A stretch of 64,000 bases of DNA from Pseudomonas tructae (GCF_004214895.1 NZ_CP035952.1:2800501-2864500), one strand, 5' to 3'; shown: positions 9,376-17,540, numbered from the stretch's first letter. Made by a program: numbers and translations. The notes: a model not told the origin generated them from the letters alone.

Positions 9376-9650
9376 TGCAGTTGAAGTGGACGAGCAAGGC
9401 GCTGTCCGATCTGGCCCGACTTTACGAGTATTTGGCGGTGGTGAACCAGCCCGCAGAGGCCCACACGGTGCAGTGGCTTGCGACAGTACCGACCACACTG
9501 CTGACTAATCCGCGCCTCTGCGAGCGCCTGGAAGAGTTCAAACCGCGTGACGTACGGCGTATTCTGGTCGGGCACTACGAGATTCGTTACGAGATCGCAG
9601 ACGCCACCATTTACCTGCTGCGCATGTGGCACACCCGCGAAGATAGCTAA
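9375..9650 (+). CDS. ParE/RelE-family toxin
   Basis: 91 residues starting MQLKWTSKALSDLARLYEYL, the amphipathic N-terminal helices of ParE/RelE-fold toxins, then NPRLCERLEEFKPRDVRRILVGHYEIRYEI and a final YLLRMWHTRED, the standard C-terminal beta-strand motif. By family it poisons gyrase (ParE) or cleaves mRNA on the ribosome (RelE); the subfamily is not fixed, though the motif is closer to ParE. It overlaps the antitoxin stop as TGATG. Confidence 0.82.
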   Translation: MQLKWTSKALSDLARLYEYLAVVNQPAEAHTVQWLATVPTTLLTNPRLCERLEEFKPRDVRRILVGHYEIRYEIADATIYLLRMWHTREDS

Positions 9651-9710
9651 CATCTGGATGTTGATTCGGTTGCTTGACCGGACACGCTGTCGCCGTGCAC
9701 CAAGGCATGG

Positions 9711-9759
9711 GTGGGAGCGGGCCTTGCCCCGCGATGCGCCGCGGAGGCGGCGCTCGATC
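9711..9759. repeat. REP element
   Basis: GTGGGAGCGGGCCTTGCCCCGCG followed by a GCGCCGC/GCGGCGC hairpin. It belongs to the REP family seen across the window and lies between the toxin gene and the C4-like RNA. Confidence 0.65.
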
Positions 9760-9889
9760 TACCCTACGTAACCTGTCGGCTTCATCTGCTTCCCGGGGAA
9801 GAGCTGCGCACTAGGCCCGTTCGTTCACCTGATTTTTCGGTGATTGGGTTTTGCGACCCTGAACACGTTTGGCATCTGCGTAGTGGCAG

Positions 9890-10000
9890 TTGGCTTGAGC
9901 GCCAGTATGCTTTTCTATGGTGGCTGTGCGCGGGAGGGTTTCGGCCCTGCCGGTTTTGCCTAACTTACCGGTTCGCCAACCCGCGTACAGCTGCCACCCG
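9890..10000 (+). ncRNA. C4-like antisense RNA upstream of a small DUF gene
   Basis: The region folds into a three-way structure. An outer stem GGTGGC(9919)/GCCACC(9993) continues through TGT/ACA and CGCGGG/CCCGCG. Inside are an AGGG/CCCT hairpin and a CCGGT/ACCGG hairpin. The loop of the last hairpin holds CCTAACTT (9959-9966), exactly complementary to AAGTTAGG (10033-10040), which includes part of the Shine-Dalgarno region of the next gene. This matches the architecture of C4 antisense RNA of phages P1/P7 and its relatives in gammaproteobacteria. The family call is from structure and memory only. Confidence 0.6.
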
Positions 10001-10048
10001 ATTGTTTGGCGACGATGGCGTGGCGGCTCCACAAGTTAGGAGTTGACC

Positions 10049-10432
10049 ATGAAAAAGCCCGTCCCCGATCCCCCGCGCTTCACCTTCACCCGTACCGCCG
10101 AAACTAGCGTGCACAGTTGCCCCGACCACCCGCCATTGCTCTGCGTCCTGGGCGGCGTCAGCGCCGAAGATGCCTTGGTGCATGCGCTGATGTACCTGAA
10201 GGCCGCCACGGCCACCTTTAGCCAAATCGTCGAACATACCGAAGCCTCTGGTCGCGGCCATGCCTGGGCTACCCAGCATTCGCTGGAGGTGGCCATGGCG
10301 CTGGTCGAGGCGGTGTTGGATGGGAGTGAGTCCGGAGGAAAACAACGGCGAGTTGAACGCCACGTCCTCTCGAATATGCCGGTGAGCGAAAGTACTCACA
10401 CCACAGTTTTGACCGCATGGTTTGTGCGTTAA
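10049..10432 (+). CDS. Small protein, DUF3077/DUF6124-like
   Basis: 127 residues from the ATG at 10049, chosen over a TTG two codons upstream because TTAGGAG precedes it. The middle (LCVLGGVSAEDALVHALMYLKAATATFSQIVEH) and the helix AWATQHSLEVAMALVEAVLDG recall the small helical DUF3077/DUF6124 proteins common in P. putida-group genomes. Function is unknown. Translation is probably controlled by the C4-like RNA just upstream. Confidence 0.65.
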   Translation: MKKPVPDPPRFTFTRTAETSVHSCPDHPPLLCVLGGVSAEDALVHALMYLKAATATFSQIVEHTEASGRGHAWATQHSLEVAMALVEAVLDGSESGGKQRRVERHVLSNMPVSESTHTTVLTAWFVR

Positions 10433-10547
10433 CACACGTGACCTGACATTTTTGTCAGTAGACGACGATCATGGTTCTGGATAACAGTGCAACTGAAGGG
10501 TTTCGGATGCCTTGGCTCGGCGTGAATTTACCTACGTAAGGTGGAGT

Positions 10548-10769
10548 ATGGTTAATGTAATGGGTGTTAGTCCGCTTACTGGCGACAATCCTGAAGTTTT
10601 CAATACGACTAGCCATACGTGTTCTCACGTAAGTACTCACACAGATTTATTCGAAGGGCATTTTTCCTTGCCCACTGTGACAGGCAGCGAAGGCTTGGGG
10701 CCGGCGATAGACTTAAGCATACGTTATACGCCCCGTAATGGCGTTAAGATTTCTGCTGTTGTAATTTAA
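10548..10769 (+). pseudogene. Truncated RHS-like N-terminal fragment
   Basis: A 73-codon frame with a strong ribosome site (AAGGTGGAG) before the ATG. The segment THTDLFEGHFSLPTVTGSEG continuing LGPAIDLSIRYTP resembles the N-terminal strand pattern of RHS/Tc-type sugar-binding repeat proteins, which normally run to more than 1000 residues. Here it stops after NGVKISAVVI. It is most likely the surviving 5' stub of an RHS-type gene, although the intact start could still be translated. Its base composition is AT-richer than the core genes. Confidence 0.45.
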
Positions 10770-10859
10770 AAAACTCAAGCGTCAAGAGCAATAAGTAGTA
10801 GCGCTTGTTGGTGCGTGCGAGGTCGTTGGGGTGATGAGTTTAACTTGAAGGTGAACGCT

Positions 10860-11723
10860 ATGGATTACTCGACTGTTACGTTGAATGTAGCCTCTAATAA
10901 TATGATTTTCCTTTGGGTAGGTGAGCGCCAGTATACGGTGAACAGGGATGAGTGCCTGCACGAAATTAAGGCAGGGAAAAATCGATTCAGATTCGATAAT
11001 ATGCGTCCTGAACATGCTCCAGCAGTGGGCGCGATTACCATGACGTGCAGGAATGGTAATGCTTCCGGCACTATCGTTTTTTATATGGCAAATGGTGGAA
11101 AGCTTGAGGCATTAGCTGCTGGCGAGGTCAAGCAGCTGACGTTTAATGTGGGTGAAGAGTACGTACTGGACTTTTCTGGGCTGTGGGAACCCTTGACTGT
11201 AATTAATCTCTTCGATGATATGAATTACTGGACATCAAAGGTCCACGTCGACCTGAATACTACCTCGGTTTCAGCGTTTTCAACGGCTTTGCTGGCGGCT
11301 GAGGCCAATGACAAGGTGTTGACCCTGGGAGGAGTAAGGCAAGCGCTGGATGAGACCCACGGCATTCACCTGACCAGTATCGGGATCATGGCATTCTTGA
11401 ACGACAAGACCTCAGCTGATGCCGCGAAAGAAGAGACAGACGCGCCAAGACGGTGGTTTGCTACAGCCTGCTCGCTGGCGTTGTATCCGAAACAGCGACC
11501 AGGTTGGTTAGCCAACAACCCAGGAAAGACGTTCACCGATGAGCATATCAAGATCCTACTCTTTAACGGTAAGTCCCTTGCTTCCAACGATGTCAGTTCC
11601 AAAGGCTACATCGTGGCCGGGTGGCTCTCGGGGCCTCGGCCACAGTGGGCACCTGATTGGAAGAGCATGCTTGTGGACATTCTATTTGCCAGGCACGGCG
11701 GCACCGGTATGAAAGGATCTTAG
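10860..11723 (+). CDS. Hypothetical protein of an accessory patch
   Basis: 287 residues from the ATG at 10860, with GAAGG upstream; starts further up lack a ribosome site. The N-terminal third (MDYSTVTLNVASNNMIFLWV, later TIVFYMANGGKLEALAAGEV) is beta-rich, the rest mixed. There is no signal peptide or membrane segment, and I recognise no family. It follows the RHS-like stub by 90 bases in the same direction and is AT-rich, which suggests acquisition with it. It could be an effector or immunity gene of that module, but nothing in the sequence proves this. Confidence 0.6.
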   Translation: MDYSTVTLNVASNNMIFLWVGERQYTVNRDECLHEIKAGKNRFRFDNMRPEHAPAVGAITMTCRNGNASGTIVFYMANGGKLEALAAGEVKQLTFNVGEEYVLDFSGLWEPLTVINLFDDMNYWTSKVHVDLNTTSVSAFSTALLAAEANDKVLTLGGVRQALDETHGIHLTSIGIMAFLNDKTSADAAKEETDAPRRWFATACSLALYPKQRPGWLANNPGKTFTDEHIKILLFNGKSLASNDVSSKGYIVAGWLSGPRPQWAPDWKSMLVDILFARHGGTGMKGS

Positions 11724-11737
11724 GTGTGACTTGAACG

Positions 11738-12345
11738 TCAAGTAGTACTGGGCACGAAAGAGCTGCTGTGCAGCCCTTTCGTGCATTGACTGTATCCTTC
11801 TTCACGAATTTTGACCCGCAAAGCATCAAAGAAAATGACCGGATACATCGGCTCCAGGGGCCGCTGTTGACACGCGCCAATTTCTTCCATGACCTCGTCG
11901 GTCACAGATCTAATGAAGTCGGGCGAGACCTCTGTTCCGTACTGCTCGGAGAGAAAGACGCGGATTTCTCTGACCGTCATCCCGCGGGCATACATGGCGA
12001 TGATCTTGTCATCGAAACCGGTGTAACGGCGCTCATGCTTGGGGATCAGAATGGGCGAAAAACTGCCATCCCGGTCACGCGGGATATCCAGCCGTAACGG
12101 GCCATCGCTGGTTAGCACGGTCTTGCCGCTCTTGCCATTGCGCTGGTTGGTTTCATCCTCCGGACGCTGCGCGCCCGGAGGATAAGCCCAGGTGATGACC
12201 CAGCTCGGCGCTCAGGACCCGCTCAGAATGCCGCAGAGGCTTCTTCGATGGCTTCTGCGGTCATCAGCGGGGTAGCGGAAAACCGCTCAAGCAGCTCTTT
12301 CGGAACCTTTGGTAACTCTCGGAGCGGTTTCTTTTTGGTTGGCAT
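11738..12345 (-). pseudogene. Degraded IS256-family transposase
   Basis: The gene starts at the ATG at 12345 (MPTKKKPLRELPKVPKELL...EAIEEASAAF) and then hits TGA where a stretch of about 17 bases seems deleted. A second frameshift follows near the HHLG-YPPGAQRPEDETNQRNGK region. From 12118 the frame is clean through LRLDIPRDRDGSF, ILIPKHERR, YTGFDDKIIAMYARGMTVREI and FFDALRVKIREEG, all standard IS256 landmarks up to the first catalytic Asp region. It then runs out of similarity and ends in unrelated sequence at 11738. No active enzyme can be made. Confidence 0.85.
11752..11784 (+). terminator. Strong hairpin after the orphan gene
   Basis: GCACGAAAG-A-GCTGC / TGT loop / GCAGC-C-CTTTCGTGC: 14 paired bases with one mismatch, 28 bases after the stop at 11723. 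There is no clear T tract, so it could be an mRNA 3' stabiliser, a weak terminator or the edge of a mobile element. Confidence 0.45.
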
Positions 12346-12397
12346 ACATGCACCTTTTACTCATGTTATGCTCAAACACAAAATTTCTGACACCCTC
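11795..12397 (-). mobile_element. IS256-family insertion sequence remnant
   Basis: Holds the first third of an IS256-type transposase on the minus strand and a candidate 5' terminal sequence GAGGGTGTCAGAAATTTTGTG whose outer end is at 12397. Immediately outside lies a REP core (GGCTTGCCCCGCGA, 12398-12411), so the element probably inserted into a REP. The 3' part of the element and the second terminal repeat are missing; similarity stops near 11795. Confidence 0.75.
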
Positions 12398-12417
12398 GGC
12401 TTGCCCCGCGATTGGGA

Positions 12418-13737
12418 TTACAGCGACTGTAAAAACGCCCGCAACGCCCGCCGATCATCGGCGACCAACGCCTTGAAACGCTCCCGCGCCACGGCCGCTT
12501 CCCCCCCATGCCACAACACCGCCTCCTCAAGCGTACGCGCGCGGCCATCATGCAGGTATCCGGCCCCCGGATTGATCCGTTCGAGCAGCCCCAGGCCCCA
12601 CAGTGGCGGGGTACGCCACTCGCGGCCATTGGCCTGGTAGTCATCACGGCCATCAGCCAGGCCCGGGCCCATGTCATGCAGCAACAGGTCGCTGTAGGGC
12701 TCGATCGGCCGCGCTGACAACAGCGGGTACAGCGGATGCTGGCCCGTGGTCAGGCGTGGGCGGTGGCACTGGGCACAGCCAGCCTCGCCAAATAGCCGCT
12801 CGCCCCGCTGCACCTGGGGGTTGTCCTGATCACGTCGCGGCGGTGGTGCCAGGTGCGCCAGGTAGAAATGCAGGTCGCCCAACTGCAGGGCATCGAGCTC
12901 CGGCTCACCGCCACTTTCCGCCTGGCGACAGTCAGCTTGCAATGGCATGCAGTTCTGTTCGGGATACAGCGGCGAAGTAATGCCCAAGTCGCCGTGCAGG
13001 GCGCTGGCAATCTGCTGACGCAGGTCCGGCTGGTTTGACTTGAGGCCAAAGCGCCCGGGCTCAAGGCGCTGGCGCTCGACGCTCCACACCAGGTTGACGC
13101 GGCCCCTGACGCCATCGGGCTTGGGCACGTCGACCAGTGCTTGCAGGGTGCTGGCGTCGATGGCTTCGAGCAGGCCCAGGCCGAACACCCCCGAGCCGAC
13201 CCGCATCGAGGTCCGTACGTCACCCAACGGGCCATAGGCCAGTTCGCTGAAGCTCAACTGTGGCGAGCGCAGGCCGACCCGCTGACCATCGGCCAAGGTC
13301 ACAAACTGCTCTTGCCAACGAATATGTGCCTGGCCTTCAGCCGCCACACCGGGAATCCCCGATTCGTTGAGCTGATCACCATAGGCAGGATGCGGCAGCG
13401 GCCCGCCCTGGGCATCGCGCCCGGGCAGTGACAGCCGGACCAGCATCGAGCGCAGCGGTTCGTGTGGGCTGGCAGGTGCCTGCCCGCGACCGTTCTTGGG
13501 GTGGCAGGCAATGCAACTGATGCGATTGTACAACGGCCCCAGGCCATCGACCGCTTCGTCCCGCGAGGGCGCCACCACCCAGGCCTGGCGGAACAGGCTG
13601 CGGCCATGGAAGAAGCGCTCCCGCTGCTGCGGCTTATCCAGGCCCGGCAAGGGCTGGGCGAAGGCTTCGCGGGTGGCGGCGGCGCTGGCGGACTGACTCA
13701 GCAGCACGCCGAGCAGCATCCCGATAGCACGCATCAC
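12418..13737 (-). CDS. Di-haem c-type cytochrome (DUF1111/thiol oxidoreductase type)
   Basis: 439 residues with a Sec signal peptide (to about SASAA), so periplasmic. Two haem c sites are visible: CIACH (about residue 75) and CAQCH (about 305). The segments GPLYNRISCIACHPKNGRGQ, SGVFGLGLLEAID and the C-terminal WRTPPLWGLGLLERINPGAGYLHDGRARTLEEAVLWHGGEA are diagnostic of the DUF1111 di-haem family. It overlaps the upstream binding-protein gene by 4 bases (ATGA), so it is the third gene of the TonB-receptor operon. It probably carries electrons or reduces a substrate delivered by that system; the substrate is not identified. Confidence 0.9.
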   Translation of the reverse strand: MMRAIGMLLGVLLSQSASAAATREAFAQPLPGLDKPQQRERFFHGRSLFRQAWVVAPSRDEAVDGLGPLYNRISCIACHPKNGRGQAPASPHEPLRSMLVRLSLPGRDAQGGPLPHPAYGDQLNESGIPGVAAEGQAHIRWQEQFVTLADGQRVGLRSPQLSFSELAYGPLGDVRTSMRVGSGVFGLGLLEAIDASTLQALVDVPKPDGVRGRVNLVWSVERQRLEPGRFGLKSNQPDLRQQIASALHGDLGITSPLYPEQNCMPLQADCRQAESGGEPELDALQLGDLHFYLAHLAPPPRRDQDNPQVQRGERLFGEAGCAQCHRPRLTTGQHPLYPLLSARPIEPYSDLLLHDMGPGLADGRDDYQANGREWRTPPLWGLGLLERINPGAGYLHDGRARTLEEAVLWHGGEAAVARERFKALVADDRRALRAFLQSL

Positions 13738-15035
13738 AGGCCCATGGCCGCCAGCAGGCGCTCGGCTTGCGCCTGTTGCCTGGCGCTATGGAACTGCCAG
13801 GCAATTTCCGTGCGGCCCAGGGCGTCCTGGTCGCTGGCCGGCTGGCGCAGCATGCCCTGGTCCTGACGCTGGCCAAACAGTTCCAGCAGCGAGGCTGATG
13901 CAGCTTGCTGCTCATCGATGGGCGGTGCGCTGAGAAGTTCGCGCACGGCTGCCAGATCACGGCCCAGGGCTTCACCTGCGTGAACCCGCGCCCACAAAGC
14001 GCTGAGGCGTTCATGGGGCTGGCCAAGCCACTGATCGAACACGCAAGTGATCAGCGCCAGGCGCTCGCGTGAACTGTCATCGGCGTAGGCATAGGCACCG
14101 TGGCGGGCGGCGGCAAAGGGGTCGTGATAGGCCGCTGGCAGATCGGCATACACGGCCGGGCGTACCGGCAGTTTGCGAATGTCCGGGTCGGCCAGCAGGG
14201 TTTGCCCTTCAGGTGACAATACAAAGCGCACAAAGCTCCGCGCGCCCTCGACCTGCCTGGCCTGGCGGGTGATGGCGATGTGCGCCGGGTTAAGCCCGCC
14301 ATGGGCGGGGTAGACGAATTCGACTGCTTCGCCGTTGCTCACGGCCGAGGCGACGAAGAAGTCGATCGACACACCCACCGCCGAGCGGCCGCTGACCACC
14401 TCGTCACTGACCAGGGTGCCACCGCGCTCGACCAGCCGTGACTGGCCGGCGATTTCGCTCCACAGCGCCCAGCCTTTGTCCCAGCCGTAGGCCTGCAGGA
14501 CGATGTCCAGCAGTACCGGGGCAAAGCCGACCCGTGCAGGATCCGGCAGGGCGATGCGCCCGCGCAGGCGGGCATCGAGCAGGTCCGGCCAGTCTTGCGG
14601 GGCAGGCATACCGAGCTTGGTCAATTCACCCGGATTGATGGCAAAGCCGTAACCGGCAAGCTCCGTGGCCTGGTAGCGCGCATCGTGGTCGCGCAGGGCG
14701 ATGCCGCCAATGCGCTCTGGCAAGCCGTCCAGGTCGACACCCAGCGGCTGCCAGCCGGCGCCCTGGGCCAAACGCTGGAAGTTGCCCGGCGACGGCGCCC
14801 AGTAGACATCGACGCCGCCCTGATCGGCCTGACGCAGATAGGGCAGGGCATCGAAGCCCTGGCGCCAGAGGATTTGCAGGCGGTACTGCGGGTTGGCGCG
14901 CTCGAAAGCCTCTTCGAAGCGCGTCATCATCTCTTGCGGGTAGCTGGTCAGCACCACCACCGGCTGCGGCGCTGCGGCCTGGACACTGGCCGCGCCCAGC
15001 GCCAGGGCCAGCAGCCAGGCCTTACAGTGGCACAT
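13734..15035 (-). CDS. Periplasmic ABC-type solute-binding protein
   Basis: 433 residues from the ATG at 15035 (MCHCKAWLLALALGAASVQA), a Sec signal. Further in-frame starts lie inside the TonB gene, and this one overlaps its end by 14 bases. PVVVLTSYPQEMMTRFEEAFER and GVDVYWAPSPGNFQRL are typical of family 1 (Fe3+/thiamine/phosphonate-like) binding proteins. FVRFVLSPEGQTLLADPDIRKLPVRP closes the binding domain at about residue 310. About 120 extra helical residues follow, which most family members lack. No permease or ATPase gene lies nearby. Co-transcription with a TonB receptor suggests it captures a ligand brought through the outer membrane. Confidence 0.85.
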   Translation of the reverse strand: MCHCKAWLLALALGAASVQAAAPQPVVVLTSYPQEMMTRFEEAFERANPQYRLQILWRQGFDALPYLRQADQGGVDVYWAPSPGNFQRLAQGAGWQPLGVDLDGLPERIGGIALRDHDARYQATELAGYGFAINPGELTKLGMPAPQDWPDLLDARLRGRIALPDPARVGFAPVLLDIVLQAYGWDKGWALWSEIAGQSRLVERGGTLVSDEVVSGRSAVGVSIDFFVASAVSNGEAVEFVYPAHGGLNPAHIAITRQARQVEGARSFVRFVLSPEGQTLLADPDIRKLPVRPAVYADLPAAYHDPFAAARHGAYAYADDSSRERLALITCVFDQWLGQPHERLSALWARVHAGEALGRDLAAVRELLSAPPIDEQQAASASLLELFGQRQDQGMLRQPASDQDALGRTEIAWQFHSARQQAQAERLLAAMGL

Positions 15036-17064
15036 TGAACTGTACAAAGTAGCTGCGACCCATTTCCGGATACCCCTCGCTGTATTCATAAAGGCGATCG
15101 AACAGGTTGCGCACGCCTGCCTCGATGCGCACGTCGTTGCTCAAGCGGTAGCCGCTCTTGAGGTTGTACACCGCGTAGCCTGCGCTCATCTGGCTGCCAT
15201 CGGACTGGTTGTAGCGCCGCGAGGCGGCTTCCATGCTGGCGGTATGGCGCCAGGCGTCGAGGTTCAGGCTGGCCGAGGCGAACAGGTTGTGGCGCGGTGT
15301 GTCGATCGGGCGCAGCGCGGGGTTGCTGCGGTTTTCACGGTCCAGGTAGGTGTAGCTGCTGCTGAGTTCCCAGTTGCCCAGATCACCGCGCAGGCCCAGT
15401 TCGACGCCCTGGTTACGTGCCTTGGCAATGTTCTGGTACTGGCCGCACGGCGCCGCGCAACCGGTTACCGGGGTGACGGTGACCTGCTGGATGGAGTCTT
15501 CGATGTTGCTGACGAACAGCGCCGTGTCGAGGGTCCATTGGCGGTTGATGGCACCGCTGTAGCCCAGCTCGTAGTGGGTGGCCCGTTCGGACTTGAGGTC
15601 GGGGCTGGGGATCACGGTGCCAAAGCGGGTCGAGTAGCGGTCCTTGATGGTCGCGAAACGGCTCTTGCGCGCGACGGTCAGGCGCACCTGGCCATTGTGA
15701 TCGATGTTCAGCAGCGGGCCGGTGTTGATGAACAGGCCCAACTGGCTGTTGACTGCATCATCGCTGCCGGTGGGCTCGTCATACAGGGTCTTGATCCTGG
15801 GCGAGGCGGCATGGGTGCCGAAGTTTTCGGCTTCAAGGCTCTTGCGGTAATTGTACGAGACGCCGCCGACCACGCTGAAGATGTCGTTCAGGCGCAGGGT
15901 GTCTTCCAGGGCGATGGACTGGGTCTGGTCGCGAAAGTGCGTTTGCGGGTCGCTGCCATCGCGCGAGCGGTGCACGTCTTCCTTGAAGTGGTAGGCGATG
16001 CCCAGGCGGTTGCCTGCGCTCAGGGCCAGGTCGCCTTCGACCGAGAAACCGGTGGACTCATCGTCGTACTTGCTCGGAAAGCCAGGCTGCATGGCGCCAT
16101 GGATGCTGTTGTTGTAGACGAAGCTTTCCAGCGAGTTCTTGAAGGTATCGTGGTAAACCCGGGTCTTCAGGCCGTGCTCGCCGAAGCGGGTATTGGTGGC
16201 CAGAAACAGGCTGGTCTTGTCCCATTTCGGCCATTCCCACCAGCGCTTGCGCTGGCCAGTGGCAGGCAGGTCGCCGGCATAGGGTGGCTGGCCCTTGCGG
16301 CCTTGCTGCTGGACATAGCCAAGCACGTATTCGTCGGTGTCGTTGGGGGTCAATCCGAGCTTGAAGCTGAACTTGGCATCGCGCTTGTCGCTGTTTTCGC
16401 GGCGGCCCTTGCCTTGCTGATTGTTGGTTGGCTCGAAGTCGTCCGGCAGCATCGTATAGTCGTAGTCGACATAGGACACACCGCCCTGCATCCACCAACT
16501 GCCCTGGTTGGAACCAAGGTTGGCATAGCTGCGATGGGCGTTGAGGTTGCCATGGTCGGTCAGTTCCAGGCCGCCGCCCACTTCACCTTCGAACACTTGG
16601 GCAGGTCGCCGGGTGATCAGGTTTATCGCCCCGCCCAGGGTGTTGGGGCCGTACAGCAACGAGGCAAAGCCCTTGGCCACCTCAATGCGTGACAGGTCAT
16701 AGGTGGTGAAACGGCCCAGGTCGATATTGCCGTCATAGGGCACGTAGGTGGGGATGCCGTCGATGTACACCGGTACCTGCAGGCGGTCGAAACCGCGCAC
16801 GTACACCACTTGCTCGGCGCGCCCGCCCATGTAGGCGAGGTTCACCCCGGGGGCCAGGGCCAGAGCCTTGTCGACGGTTTCGCGATCATGCAGGCGCATG
16901 TCTTCGAGCTCGACGACGCTGCTGCCGGTGGCCAAGGCATCATCTTGCGGGGCCGATATCTGGATCTCACCGAGGCTGAAGGTGTTTTTCTGCTCTGCCA
17001 TTGCGGCCTGGGCGCTGAGGGCAGCCAGGGCGAGCAGCAGGGGACGGGGGGCGAACGGCGTCAT
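15022..17064 (-). CDS. TonB-dependent outer-membrane receptor
   Basis: 680 residues. A signal peptide ends near AAMA, a plug domain follows (DKALALAPGVNLAYMGGRAEQVVYVRGFDRLQVPVYIDGIP, RIEVAKGFASLLYGPNTLGGAINLIT), then a 22-strand barrel ending in the aromatic-poor YFVQFNVPL. There is no N-terminal STN signalling domain, so it is a transporter rather than a transducer. The ribosome site AAAGGAG is excellent. It heads an operon with a binding protein and a di-haem cytochrome. Two ModE-box-like sequences lie upstream, the first only 20 bases before the start, which points to molybdate or tungstate control. Confidence 0.9.
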   Translation of the reverse strand: MTPFAPRPLLLALAALSAQAAMAEQKNTFSLGEIQISAPQDDALATGSSVVELEDMRLHDRETVDKALALAPGVNLAYMGGRAEQVVYVRGFDRLQVPVYIDGIPTYVPYDGNIDLGRFTTYDLSRIEVAKGFASLLYGPNTLGGAINLITRRPAQVFEGEVGGGLELTDHGNLNAHRSYANLGSNQGSWWMQGGVSYVDYDYTMLPDDFEPTNNQQGKGRRENSDKRDAKFSFKLGLTPNDTDEYVLGYVQQQGRKGQPPYAGDLPATGQRKRWWEWPKWDKTSLFLATNTRFGEHGLKTRVYHDTFKNSLESFVYNNSIHGAMQPGFPSKYDDESTGFSVEGDLALSAGNRLGIAYHFKEDVHRSRDGSDPQTHFRDQTQSIALEDTLRLNDIFSVVGGVSYNYRKSLEAENFGTHAASPRIKTLYDEPTGSDDAVNSQLGLFINTGPLLNIDHNGQVRLTVARKSRFATIKDRYSTRFGTVIPSPDLKSERATHYELGYSGAINRQWTLDTALFVSNIEDSIQQVTVTPVTGCAAPCGQYQNIAKARNQGVELGLRGDLGNWELSSSYTYLDRENRSNPALRPIDTPRHNLFASASLNLDAWRHTASMEAASRRYNQSDGSQMSAGYAVYNLKSGYRLSNDVRIEAGVRNLFDRLYEYSEGYPEMGRSYFVQFNVPL

Positions 17065-17083
17065 GGCGCTCCTTTGTCGTTAT

Positions 17084-17107
17084 CGTTATATATTTATTTA
17101 TATAGCG
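17084..17107 (-). promoter_or_regulatory. ModE (molybdate) box-like operator 1
   Basis: CGTTATATA-N6-TATATAGCG, 20 bases upstream of the TonB receptor start, matching the published ModE consensus of two CGYTATATA half-sites 6 bases apart. A plausible promoter on the minus strand (TTGTCG, 17 bases, GCTATA) has its -10 inside this box, as expected for repression. Confidence 0.6.
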
Positions 17108-17223
17108 CATGACGCAATACAACCGACAACTCCCTCCCCGGGGCCGTCAGGTCGAATCGATCGAGCGGGCACGCGCAATGGCAGAACGCCACGGATACTA
17201 GAGCCAGGCGCGCAAATAGACAA

Positions 17224-17247
17224 CGCTATATATAAAAATATATAGCG
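17224..17247. promoter_or_regulatory. ModE (molybdate) box-like operator 2
   Basis: CGCTATATA-N6-TATATAGCG, a perfect inverted repeat in the same format as the box at 17084. It lies 140 bases further from the TonB receptor and 18 bases past the lipoprotein stop. Confidence 0.6.
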
Positions 17248-17264
17248 AATGGATTACAGCGAGA

Positions 17265-17540
17265 CTAGCGTTTGCACTCGGCCAGCACCACCTTGCAGGT
17301 ATCGGGCAGGCCGCCGGAACGCCCGGCATAGCGGATGCAGTTGTTCATGGACTTCTGCCGGGCGATCTGCAAGGTCGCGCCCCAGGCCAGGCCGCCTTCG
17401 CCGACACGGGGGACGGCTTTGGCGTGGCAGTTGGAACCGGCATTGGCGACCTGGTAGCGAGCCTTGGGTTTGCTCGAACAGCCGGCCGACAGTACCAGGC
17501 AGAGTGCGAGCAGGCAGGCGGTGAGGGCGGTGCTGTTCAT
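17265..17540 (-). CDS. Small lipoprotein
   Basis: 91 residues. A signal peptide with the lipobox LSAGC is followed by SSKPKARYQVANAGSNCHAKAVPRVGEGG and a Cys-containing tail (NNCIRYAG, LPDTCKVVLAECKR). The mature part holds four further cysteines that could form disulphides. Ser-Ser after the lipid Cys favours outer-membrane sorting. Function is unknown. It is separated from the TonB operon by about 200 bases with its own promoter elements, so co-transcription is not assured. Confidence 0.7.
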   Translation of the reverse strand: MNSTALTACLLALCLVLSAGCSSKPKARYQVANAGSNCHAKAVPRVGEGGLAWGATLQIARQKSMNNCIRYAGRSGGLPDTCKVVLAECKR

